A stretch of DNA of 21,067 nucleotides from positions 1-21,067 of the forward strand of contig MNUP01000070.1 of assembly GCA_001871075.1 (NCBI GenBank), given 5' to 3'. Positions 7,101 through 19,100 of the stretch are shown here, in pieces. This stretch comes from Candidatus Desantisbacteria bacterium CG1_02_49_89. Lineage in GTDB: Bacteria; Desantisbacteria; UBA1551. Under the pieces are notes generated by a model. That model was not told the origin of the DNA, did not search any database, and worked only from the letters and a program-made list of their open reading frames with translations. Both the position numbers and the translations under genes were made by a program. Each line of letters begins with the position of its first letter. Position 1 is the first letter of the stretch.

Positions 7101-10100
7101 ACCACCACCGTGCACCTGGACGAATTATCCGCCGGGACCAGGTATGGATAGAACGTAATGTATGAAGCAGTTTCCCCTGCCACAGCCGCGGTTATGGTCT
7201 CGGTTTGTGTATCTGCGATAAGCGATAAGCGATAAGCGGTCAGTCTGGGATTGCTTATGTTGCCGTCCCTGTAGTAAAAGATCCCGGCGCCTGAGCTCAG
7301 GTAAATGTTGGTGGTATCAGACCAGGGGCTGATATTGACCGAAAATTTCCCCTGGGCTGAGGAAGACAGGAGCGTGACCGTGTTATTGAAAAGTAATACC
7401 TTATTCCCGGTATTATCCTGCGCCTCAACCGCGATCGAAGGCGAAGGGGCGTACTGGCTGGAAGAGAACGGAGGGGTCGTTATTTTTAATTTCGCGGCGC
7501 TCGCGCTGAAATTGACCGCGTCTATCTTTATGTCGTCAAAATGGACGTGAGAATCTTCCGTCTTCAGGCGGAACTTTGAATACACCGCGGGGCTGCCCGC
7601 GGGCCTTGCCCACTCCGCGATAAAACTATTGTTCAGCCACCATCTTACTTTTGACTGGGTGACATCTATCCTGACCTCATACCATTTGTTGTAGGTTATT
7701 GCCTCGCCCAGCTGCTGGGTAACGGAATATACCGTCCCTCCTGTTTTCTGCCTGATCTCAAAATAGTTCGGGCCGAAGGTGGAGTCGTTGTTGCGCACTG
7801 ACCATTCGAGGAAGTTGCTGGCGCTGCTGTAAAAGATCAGGTGCGCCGCGGTGGCTCCGCCGTACCCGTTCGCCATCTTTAACCGGACATAGAGCGTCCC
7901 GCCTGAGAATTCCAGCAAGGTCTCCGAGATACCAGTGCCATCCATGTCCCCGCTGTATTCATTGTTTTCCACCTGCCAGGTCCCTGCCAGCGCGGCCCAG
8001 CCTGAGGCGCCTCCGGTAAAATTCGCAATAAGGGTGTCGCCGATGGTCTTTGTGTCGCAGACCGCCTTTACAGCCGCGTCCCCCGCGGAAACCGAAGAGA
8101 TAGTGAATGTCGCCTGCCCGTTGGAGTCCGTGATCTGCTGGACTGCCTGGATAGTGTCTGTATTTCCCCTGTTCGTGTAAAGCGACACGTTCTTCCCTGA
8201 CAGCGCGGCGCTGACATCGCTCTTCACGCTTACCGTGACAGTGCACTTTGCCCCTGTTGAAACCACCGGAGGATTGAGGACAAGGTAAGAAAGGGTGCTG
8301 CTTGCGACCGCGGCCGTGATGGTTTCTGTTTGAGTGTCAGCGAGTAACGTGTAACGTGTAACGGTTAAAACAGGGCTGCCGACCGTCAGGTCCTTGTAGA
8401 AGAAAACTCCCGCGCCTGAGCTGAACCGGATGACGGTCGTGTCAGACCAGGGATCATCGTTCAGAGAGAATTTCCCGTTCACTGAAGAGGAATATAGTAC
8501 CGCGGTGTTGTTGAAAAGCAGGTCCTTGTTCCCGCCGCTGTCCTGCGCCTCCACTGTGACCTGGGACGAAGGCTTGAACTGATTCACGGAAAACGGAGGT
8601 GTTGTGATCTTCAGCCTTGTGCCGGCCGGGCTGAAATTTACCGCGCCTATTTTCAGGTCATCATAATGTGTGTGCGAAGAACCTGCTTCCAGCTGCAGTT
8701 TTGAATACACGGCCGCGGAGCCTCCGACAGGACGCGCCCATTCCGCTATAAACCTGTTGTTCAGCCACCACCTGACTTTTTCCTGCGTAACCTCTATCCT
8801 GACCTCATACCACTTATCATACAGGATCTCTTCCCCGGCAGGCTGGATAGACACATAAGGAATTCCGCCTGCGACCTGCTTGATCATATACTGGTCCGGG
8901 ATCCACGTGGAATCACTATTATATATAGCCCACTCAAAGAAATTATTCGGGTCTTTGTAGAAGATCATATGGGAAGACGTGATGCCGCCGTAACCGTTCA
9001 TCATTTTTAGCCGGATATAAACAGTTCCGCCCGGGAACGCAAACGGCGTCTCTGCTACGCCGTCCGCGCCTGCGTCGCCGCTGTATTCATTCGACTCGAT
9101 CAGCCAGGTCCCGCTCTTCGCTGCCCAGTTCAAAGAACTGCTGAAATAATCAAGCAGCGTGTTTGAAATTGTGGCTGAATCGCAGGCGGCCTTTATTGCC
9201 GCGTCCCCCGCGTATATTGAGGAAACCGTGAAGGTTGCCTGCCCGTTCACATCAGTCAGCTGGCTTGCCGGCTGGACAGGATCAGAATTGCCGCGGCTTG
9301 AATAAAGAGTGACTGTCCTGCCTGTAAGTATTCCGCCGGTGTCGCTTTTCACGCTGACCGTAACCGTGCATTTTGAAGTCCCGCCAGCGGAAACTACAGG
9401 CGGGCTCAGGACAAAATATGAAGGGTTCCCGGTTATCGTTATTGTCTGCGTGTCCGCGATAAGCGACAAACGATAAGCGGTTATCACGGGGCTGCCAGGG
9501 TTGCTGTCTTTGTAATAGAAAGTTCCCTGGCCTGAAGAAAGATAAATATTCGTCGTGTCCTGCCATGAAACGCCGTTTATTGAGAACCTTCCTGTTGCTG
9601 AAGAGGATAAAAGCGTAATACTCTCATTGAAAATCACGTCTATGCCACCTGAATTTCCCCTTGCCTCCACCGAAACCGGCAGGGAGGCGGTATTCGCCGG
9701 GATCGCCTGCGCAAACGAGGTTATTTTCAGTCTCGTAGAAATGAAGCTCATTGTAGGTATCCGTTCAAGCCGGACCGCGTCAAACCAGGCTGTCCCGTCA
9801 GGGCTGCCATCCGTGACGCAGCGCAAAATCGCCGTGGTTTCGCTCCCGCTGTACCATGTTCCCTGCAGAAGCTCCCAGGCACTTTTCCCCTGCGTCGAAT
9901 ACAGCGCGCAGTCCGAGCCTGGCGAGGGGCGGTCATTCATGTCAAAATACGCCTGCCCGGAGGATGAAAATGAATTAAAGATCCTGCCGGAGAGCTTGTA
10001 GGAAGAGCCGGGGATTATTTTGGCGACAGAGATCCGCGTAGACGTGTCCGAACCAATAAAGGTTGATCTCAAAGAATAATTACCGGAGTAGGACCTGTCG

Positions 10101-13100
10101 GAAGAACGTATATGGTTCAAGCCTTCGGCCCAGCCTGAAGCGTCGTTGCCTGTCCCGGTTTCGAAGGATGGGTTCGCGACGATGTTCTCCAGGATGGCGT
10201 ATACCCCGTTGTAAACAGCGCTTATCATTTCATTCCCGGCGTAATACGAGGAGATCGTGAAGGTTGCCTGGCCGTTGGCGTCGCTCACAGCGGATCCCGG
10301 GTTTACCGTTCTCAGGATGGGATTTTCCAGGACCAGGCTCAGGGTCTCGCCGGAAACAGGAAAGCCGGTATTGCTCCTGATCTCTGCCATGACAGTTGTT
10401 GTCGAAGCCCCGTTCGCAGCAAGCACCGGAGTATTTACCTTAATATATGAACAGAAGTAATTTGGCCCCTGGGTGTCCAGAACGGTCACGTTCTTTGCAA
10501 ACGCGCCACCGAACCACGCAACGCCTTCTTCGAGCATCCTCCAGTCAGTCAGGTATACGCCCGGCGTTTCAGGAGCTGTCATCTTTACTGTAAATGCCTT
10601 GGTCTCATTCCTCCATATTATATCGTCCTTTGAAAGGAACTGCCTGTTGAATGTGAACGGGTCAGCATCCCCGACCGCGCCCAGCTTATACGCCTCCGTG
10701 TCCGTCCATTCAAGATTCCCGTTGTTCAAAACCGTGACCTGTGCAAAATACTGGCAGCCCGCGTGCATAGTGTCGGGTATCGTATTATTTAAAAACTGGG
10801 CGTCCCTTGTTTCCGGAAGGTTAAAGAACTCCGAGTCAAGAAGCCCTTTCTGAAGGTACCTTTCCTTATTATGTTTCAGGCGCAGCAGGGTGTGGTCATA
10901 CCTTCCGCTCAGCCAGTCGTATAATACCTGCCTGGAATCCAGGAACGGATAGATGTTTTCGGACAGCCACAGGTTTTCAAAAGCTGATTTCATCCCCGGG
11001 ACCGGGGCTTTCAGGTCGTTGGTAATAATGGTATTGATCGAATTAAAAACGCCGTCCGCGAAAGAAGTATCGTCCGCGTAGTCGCACGCGGTCGCGTAAA
11101 CCGATCTTATCTGTTCCGCGTCCTGGATCCGCTCTGCCAGGTACCGCACCCTGTCTGACGCGTTGATAATGGTGTCAAGGCTGTCCTGGTTGAAACGGGT
11201 TGAAGGGCGGTAACTGTTGAAGGTTGCCAAAGCCGGATCAGCCAGGGCCAGCATCGCGCTCGCCTTGCTTGCGGGGCTTGGTATGTCCCTGCTGTAGTTC
11301 CCCCAGAAAGGGTCGTCCCAGAACAGCCACCAGTTCCAGGAAGCATTCTGCCCTGCCTGGCCATAGGTGGAAAGGTCATGTATCACGTAATCGGTCTCGC
11401 TCATCTGCCGTATCGCATTAGATAGGTCGTCCGATATGGAGCCGAAGAACTGGTACGAGAACCTGCGGCCGAAATAGTTCTCGCTCTCATTGTATGTCTT
11501 CGCAATGTCATCCAGGGACCAGGCGCACTCAGCGCCGAAGATCCTCCCGTAGTAACCGACGCCGTGCATATGGTCCCTCTCGTCCAGCCAGTCCGTGTTT
11601 ATCATCCCGTCCACATTCTGTTTCGTCATGCCGTACTTCGTGAGGGACTTGATGTTCTTGTTGCCGCGCCTGAAATTGGGGAATATGCGCAGCCACGCGC
11701 TTATGCCGGGCATCATCCACTGCCTTCGACCCGAGTTGGCTATAAGGTCCACGTTGGGGTACGATGTGCGGTCCTCAAGCGAATCCGAACAGTTATATTC
11801 CCAGTTCATTATTATCGTGTCCAGGGGCAGGGTCGGGGAGTCGGTCAGGATCTGGGGGTGCGCGATTATCGCGTCCATACACAGGATCACTGTTTCATTG
11901 TAAACGCCTTTTAGGGTATCGTATAATCTATTGACGTGCTGTATGAATATGCCGTCCTTGCCTATCTGGTCAGCCAGTTCCTTGGACTGGCCCGCGCCCA
12001 TGTCGTAGGCCTCGTCGCATCCTATGAAAAAGAACAAAGACTGGTTGAAAGCCGGGCAAAGCTCGCCGAAAAGGCTATCCAGCAAAGTGTATGAGCCGGC
12101 GTTGGCTATGGCGAATGACCAGGGCGACGCCGGCACTTCCGCGTACTGGTTATACGCGGGCAGGGACAGCAGGTTCGCCTGGTGGCCCAGCGATTCGAAC
12201 AGCGGGTAAAATTCAACATGCCGCTGTTTGGCGTAGTACGAGATATCCTGGACCTCTGCCGCGGTGAGCGGCCCCCAGCCTACCCCGATATCCGGATGGT
12301 TCGCGAAATAGAACGTCACCTCTATATACGGCTCGAAACAGTTCATCTTGTAATAACTGAAAATGTCCATCATCTGCTTCAGGTAATCCACCGTGGGCCT
12401 TTGCCCGCGGGATATGTCCTCGGACATGCCCCTGTACCTGACTATGGGAAAATCCCTTATCTTGGCGGCTGTAACCGTCTTGTTCTGCCCGCTCTTGTCA
12501 AGAAGCTGCCGCAATGTTACCAGGCCGTAGAAAAGCCCTGTGGAATGCCTTGCGGAAATTATAACGAAATTCGCGTCTTCAACTATTTCAAGGATGTAAC
12601 CTTCATCTCCTATACCCGGGTCAGCTTCAATGCCTTTCTGCTTGCATATCTGGTCGAATAGCCCATCCTGGGAAGGGATGCCGGCAAGTATAGAGTTGGC
12701 AAGCGCGCCTGTGTCAAAACCCGAAGTGACGGGCACAGTAACGCCGAAATAGGACTGGATATCGTCCCTTAAAAGATCCGCGGCGAGAATGTCGTCCGCT
12801 GAAGCTGAGGAACTGAGCACTATTTTCGTGTTCGCGTCTATAATGAATCCTCTTCCCTCGAACGGGCAGTACCTTGCTTCCTTAGGCTCGGGTATAACGT
12901 AGCCGGTGGACAGGATCCTGATATTATCCCAGTCTGTCTGGCCTGCTCCTGCTGAAGGCTCGCAATCCCCGAGCAGAAATCCGGTAAGTGTGGTCGTGTC
13001 CTTCCAGACATAGCCGCTGTCCCACACCAGCGCTCCTGTGGAGGAATCGTAAACAAGCATCTGAAAACTTCCGGTGTTTATCAGCGCGTCCACATCGTAC

Positions 13101-16100
13101 CAGGTCCCTGCTGATAGCGCAGGCCCTGATACCCTCTGCGCCCATGCCCCGCTCTGCTCGGTCCACAGAGAACAGGGGCCGGAATTCAGTATGAAAGCAA
13201 AGTCCCAGGTGCGCGCCCCTGCCAGGCGCGACTCGAGCATCTGGCTGTCCTGGCCGATCGTTACCGGCTTGAAGCTGTACCGCAGCCTTATGCCGTTCGG
13301 CGGGACAAAATAATCTGACTTGGTCTGGACCCCGTCGTGGTTCCAGGAGCCGCTGGCGTAAGTGTGGAACTGGCCCCCGCTTATGGACGCGCTGCCTGTT
13401 AAGCTCCATACGCCCGCGTCATCTTCATTCGGGCCGAACTCCCTCTGGAAAGACCAGACCCTCACGTCATCCCACCAGGTCTCAGCATCCCCGCGGTTCG
13501 GCTCAGCATCACCCAGTAAAAATCCGATCCCGCTTGTCGGCTCAATCGGGTATTCTGATGGGTTCCAGAAAGTATCTCCTGTATCCCTGTTCTTAACAAG
13601 GACCTTGAAACCCGCGCGTTTTATTGTTGCCTTCACGTAATACCAGGTGCCAAGCGTTATTGTGCCCGGGCTTGTCGCGCGCAGGACCCAGTTCGGGTCT
13701 CCCACGTCCTTCGTATATACCTGGGCATACTGGCTGTTAATGACCACGAAAAGGAAACGGTGATATTCCGCTCCGCCGATCCTGGACTCGAACATCTGGC
13801 TGTCCGCACCTGCCTTTATCGCCTTAAAACAGTATTCGACTTCAAGCCCGTCCCTGGGAACTAAGTAGTCCCGTTTTGTGCGGAACCCGTCCCTGTTCCA
13901 GGAGCCGCTGGCTGACGTGTGGATCGCGCCGCTTTCGATCGAGACGTTATTTATCCATACCCAGTCGGACATCTGAATGTTCTCGGTCTGGGTGTCAGCG
14001 AGTAACGTGTAACGTGTAACGGTTAAGACAGGGCTGCCTACGCTGTTATCACGGTAATAAAAGGAACCGAGGCCGTTCTTGAGGGTGATCACAGTGGTGT
14101 TCACCCAGTTCGTGTTGGAAACAGAGAAGGTGCCGGAACCTGAGCTGGTTGACAGCGTGACCGTGTTGTTAAAATTAATGTCCAGGTCTCCGGTATTATC
14201 CTGCGCCTCCACCGTTATCAGGGGCGAAATACAGTTCGGCGGAATGCTGAAAGAGGGAGTGGTAATTTTCAGCCTGGCGGCGATCACGGGATAAAAATAG
14301 AAGTTCGCCCTTTTATCAAAGCTCATCCTTATTTCAGTGTCGCTCAAAGCACGGTTGTAGATCCTGACCTCGTCTATGTAACCGTCGAAATACCTGTTCG
14401 CGCCGTTATCGTCCCTGCCGATCTGGACCGGCCCGCCGACATCCGGATTTATGGTCCCCTGTATGGAAAACGTGTTCATAAGAACCCCGTCTTCATATAT
14501 CCTGATGGCGCTGCCGTCATAGGAACCGGCGTAATGGTGCCACTGGGTCAGGCTTTTCGCGGAACTATATTGCGCCGCCACCCACTCCGAACCGTAAACG
14601 CAGACATAAAAATAAAGGTCTTTTGTCCCCTGCCACGGATGCAGTATGTACGCGTCCCTTTTACTGACAAGCATCCCGTACGAGTTCCAGTTGGGCGTGT
14701 TGCTTTTCGCCCACAGTTCGATGGTAACCGCTGTTGTATTATTCAGGCTCTGGGAATACGAAACTTCCGCGTAATCGCCTGTCCCGTTGAATTTCAAAGC
14801 TGAACCTGATGAAGCATTATCAGGGGCTGATGCCCAGGCAGGCCCGTAAAGCGCGCATATGTTCCCGTTTCCCGAAACATCCAGAGTATCCGTGTCAAAA
14901 TTCCATATCCCGGCCGCGCCGTATTTATTCACGCCGCGCGTTATCGTCCTCCCGGAGCAGACCGCGAAGATCGTGTCATACCCTGCGAACGCAGAGGTTA
15001 TCGTGAAAGTGCATTTGCCCCGGATATCCGTTGTCTGCGTGTTGCCTGCGGTGCTCCCAACGCTGTCCCTTATCGTGTCAGAATTTCCCCTGGTGGTTTG
15101 TAGCGTCACCAATTTATTGGTGATAGGGAATCCATAGGTATCATTGATTGTAACAACAGCTGTGCACCTGGCAAAACCGTTCGCCGCGACCCGGTAAGGG
15201 ATAAAGGTAATATATGAAGCGGTCTCATTCACTCCCTGCGCAGCTATTATTTCTGTCTGTGTGTCCGCGATAAGCGATGTGCGATACGCGGTTATCACGA
15301 AAACGCCGGTATTCGGGTTCCTGTAGTAAAAGACCGCGCCGCCTGCGGACATCGTGATGACGGTTGTGTTTATCCAGTTTATCCTGTCAACCGAAAAAAC
15401 CCCGGAGTTTAAGGAAGAAAAAAGCGCGGCCGTGCCGTTGAAAGTAGCGTCTTTCACGCCGAACTCGTCCTGCATCTCTATTATCACCCCTGGCGAGGGA
15501 TTGCCCTGCGTGACCGCGAACGGAGGCGTCATGATCCTCAGCGCCGGGCGCACGAAGCTTATGGCGGGTACCCTCTGCAGTTTTACGTCGTCGAACCAGG
15601 CGGTCCCCCTTGGGCTCCCGTCAGTGACACAGCGCACCTGCACTGAAGTGTAAGCGGCGCTTGGCCAGCTGCCTTCCAGGTATTCCCACCTGTTGGCGCC
15701 ATTCGTCGACACGAGGTTGGGCTCTCCGGCTGCATCCCCCAGGTCATAGTAAGCCTGGCCCTGGGTGAGCGAGTTGTATATCCATCCTGACAACCTGTAA
15801 ACGGAGTTCCGCGCTACCAAGATGGTGCCCGAATAACTCGAGGTCGCTGTTTCAGCGAAAGTGGACCTTAACGAGTAAAGCCCGGTGTGAAGCCTGTCAG
15901 CGTAACGGTTGTGGTTCGTGCCTTCGGCCCAGTCAGCCGCGTTGTACCCGCTGCCGTCCTCATAGGAAAAATTGGGCGCTATGTTAAGCGTAATCGTCGC
16001 GCCAAGGCATATCACTACCACTGAATCGTCCCCGGTGTAAGGAGAGCGTATCAGCCCTTCGCATTGCCCGTACGCGTCTGTCAGCCCCGGCTGCACCACG

Positions 16101-19100
16101 GTGTCATAAAGGGAACCGCGCGAGGTCACGATCGTCACCTGTGCCCCCTCAATGGGTACGCCGTATCCCCCTTTCACATATATGGCCACGGTGCAGTTAT
16201 TCAACCCGTCAGCAGGCACAAGGGACGTTGAAACGGTAAAATAGGAAAGGGTTTCGGAGCGGGTTTGGACAGGGATAAGCATCACTGTCTCCACCTTGCT
16301 GTCAGGAGCGTCAACAATGTTCAGGTCTATCCTTCCTGACCCGTTTCCCACAGGGGTATTCAGCTGGACCTTTGCGAGCTTCCTTGTCCCGTGCACCCAC
16401 GCGCTGTAATCGCAGGGAGCCGCGCTGACGGTGAAAGTCACGTTATTCGTGCCGGTATTGACGCGGGTGATGAACCAGTACCAGTGTTCCAGGCGGGAGG
16501 ATTCGCCTGTGGAAGCCCAGCCTGTGTCTGAATTGAGGACGCTGATGGCGCGCGGCACCCCATTGACGTTTATTGCGCAGGCCGGGGTGTTAAATGCCAC
16601 GGAGGAAGAGCATAGTATTATGAATTCGGGCTTTGAATAAGTTGTCGGGACATTGATCTGGGCTATGCCTGAAAAGCCGTTCGCCCTCGAGTCAGAATAG
16701 CTGGTAACGGTTATCGTGGCTGAATTGCCCGGGAAATAAACCAGCGTGTCCTGGTTATTCGCCGGCGTTATGGGGTCTATGACCTTGACCGCCCTGGTGC
16801 ATCCCGGCTCAGAGTAAAGGTTATACGTTGCGGCGGTCGCTGTGTCATACCGGCATCCCATGATCACCGGACGGACAAGCTCGGTCTCAGGGAAAACCTC
16901 AAAAACAAGCGCTTCGTAAGCCCCTATCCTGAAAACAATGCTATCCCCGTAAAGGAACATATTGTTGTAAATATACCTGTACAGGTAGGTTATTTTGATA
17001 AAATGGTTCCCTGTCATCTGCCTGAACCCTATGGAAGAATTGAACGATATACTGATATTTTTTTCCTCAACGAACGGGTTGCGCACGAAAATGATCCCCC
17101 GCCCGCCTGCAAAATGGGAATATCCGTAAATCCACCTGTCCTCAGGGTCACCGAGTATCAGCCTTGTCTTGAAAAGGATGTCCTGGTTCTGCCTCTGCCA
17201 TTTCATAAGCTGGGCAAGGAACCCCCACCCGGGCGAGTCCAGGTAATTGTTGTTCACGTAAAGGGAGTTCAGGAGCGAGCCGCGGCACACAACCGTAACC
17301 GCGTCGTTCTGCCATGGCTCAGAGGTCTGGACATCCACTCCCAGCACTTCCTGGCCTGAAGGCGACAGCGACGGCCACATTTTGCACCCATCCCTGTACC
17401 CCGCGCATCTGCGCGTCGTATAGGCATCCTTATAATTAAGGGCGGGCACTATCCCGTACGGGTAGTCGTCCACATGGTTGCCGATTATGGAATCGGAATA
17501 CTGCAGCCACCAGGGGCTTTTGTTCCAGGTAGCGGTAGGCTCTGTCCAGAAATCAGGCTTATAATAGTGTATGGCGCGCAGGTTCAGCACGTACCTGTCA
17601 ATGTTCGCTTCCACACCGTAATCCCCGGAAAAATGGCCGTGTGTTGAGTTGTCGTGAGCGAAAGGCCAGAACCCGTCGAACTTGTTCAGGGACATATTGT
17701 AGGTGTTTATGTGGCTGAGGTCTGTCTTTATGAATTCAGCTCCATATTTCGGGCCTGCCAGGCACAGCATTTTCATCCAGCCCGTGCTGAACGCTTCGTA
17801 TCCCTGGGCCTCAGCCCAGTCATTGTCCAGCGCGAAGGGATAACAGGAGGAGGGTGACATCCACAGGCCCAGCCTGGTGTTCATCGCGTCAGCTTTTGTT
17901 TTCAGCCTTGAAAAACCCAGCGGGAACTTGCCGGTATTGATCTTCCAGATGGAGAATTTATCCGACCAGCCCGCGTCCACAAGAAAGGAATCAAAACTCG
18001 CGCCGTAGGGGTCAAAGAGCTTGGCCTTGAAAACGTCCATCAGGTCAAGGCATTCAGATTCGCTGAAATCAAACGGAAGCGTCCACCAGGTGCAGTAGCT
18101 GATATGGCAGTGAGGGGTAGTGTCCGGGCGGTTCTCGTCTATGTAATCTATGAAGGCGTTCTGCGCGTCCCCTATCGCCGAAACCCCGATCACGGCTTTC
18201 TTGGTCTGCGTGAAACCCTTCGGCATCACTCTTCCGGGGAAGTGTTTCAGCACTATAACGCTTCCCGAATAATTATTATACCCGGCTATGTATTCCAGGC
18301 CCAGGAACAGGTTGCCGCAGTAAATGGGGTCGCCGAAACCTCCGGCGGTTAGCGGCCCGCCTGATATCGTGAAGGTCTCGACCTGCGCGTCCATCAGCCA
18401 GGCTGTGTCAGCGCCTATTTCAACGGTCAGACCGAATTCCTTATTGGACGAAAAAACAGAATTCTCTCCGGTCAGCTTGTTCTTTACCGAAGTTGTCCTG
18501 ACCTTTCCGCCCGAGAAATCCACGGTCCTTTCAAGATAATTATTGCCCAGGACTATGTCAGAGGAATTCTGCGTCACGTATACGCCGCTGTTCGGAAGGA
18601 AGGTGTCGTAAACAAGTCTTGCGTCCAGCCAGTCAGCGTGGTCAGAAGCAATGCCGTCACCCGCGTCCGTGACTTTCAGCTTCAGCCATTTTTTCCCCGC
18701 GATAGAAACGTCAACAGTATCCGCGGCAGCCGCGCTGTCCATCACCGAGCTTGTGTAAAGAGTGTCCCCGTCAGCCACAACGTAGAACCTGACAGTGCCG
18801 TTCGGCACCTCGCTGTCCTTCCCAACCAAGCACCGGAACCTTTTGAAGGAAACCTTCAGGCTCGCGAGGTCAAATATGATCTCGGAATTCGCGTGCGTGC
18901 CAAGCCCGCGGGTGAAAGTCTCGCCTTTCACCGCGAGCGTGTTGCCTTCAACGGACCTGCTGATGCCCAGCGAGCCCCAGTCCTGCTGGGAGTGTACCGG
19001 CTCAACCTCATCCAGGTACATAAAATCCGGGGCAGGTGTTTCTCCGCCGTTCTTCAGGGAAACGGATTTATAGGTGTAGAATTTCCCTGAACCCAGTTCG

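Larger units (their letters stand above)
7185..9420 (-). repeat. Tandem duplication of a Big_1 - concanavalin - repeat block of about 1.1 kb
   Basis: The block at about 9420-8310 and the block at about 8290-7185 encode closely similar proteins. Shared segments include NEYSGD, RLKM.NGYGG, KWYEVRI.VTQ.KVRWWLNN, FIAEWARP and VNFS....LKITTPPFS. It is the clearest recent duplication in the gene. Confidence 0.8.
4580..10460 (-). other. Five Big_1 - sandwich - repeat triads and one extra repeat in the giant protein
   Basis: Reading in coding direction: Big_1 (about 10460), CBM4_9-like (about 10180), repeat (about 9760); Big_1 (9420), concanavalin-like (9160), repeat (8620); Big_1 (8290), concanavalin-like (8025), repeat (7500); Big_1 (7170), LamG (6865), repeat (6240); Big_1 (5910), CBM4_9-like (5645), repeat (5215); then one repeat alone (4885). 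Big_1 units carry the invasin-type pattern 'V..G......V.V.....G.P..G..V.L...RG......T...G...F...S...G'. CBM4_9-like units start NPSFE.G and end GTAWFD.V.L.R. The roughly 110-residue repeat has the pattern L.ITTPPFS...VEAQD...FN.T...SS..G.FSV...W..TT...SG.G.FYY.D...SPV.T......ADTQTET. I know no named family for it. Confidence 0.75.
13970..16225 (-). other. First two Big_1 - sandwich - repeat triads of the giant protein
   Basis: Big_1 (about 16225-15990, LVPADGLNNCTVAIYVKGG), CBM4_9-like (about 15985-15575) and repeat (15570-15235); then Big_1 (15215-14930), LamG (14925-14310, with the typical YIDEVRIYNRALSDTEI end) and repeat (14300-13970). They link the first catalytic barrel to the second and probably act as spacers and glycan-binding modules. 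Confidence 0.7.

Noticed and set aside
12924-13409. 161-codon minus-strand frame within the giant gene
   Set aside because: It overlaps the concanavalin-like and GH20b coding frame and has an Arg/Gly/His-rich shadow composition.
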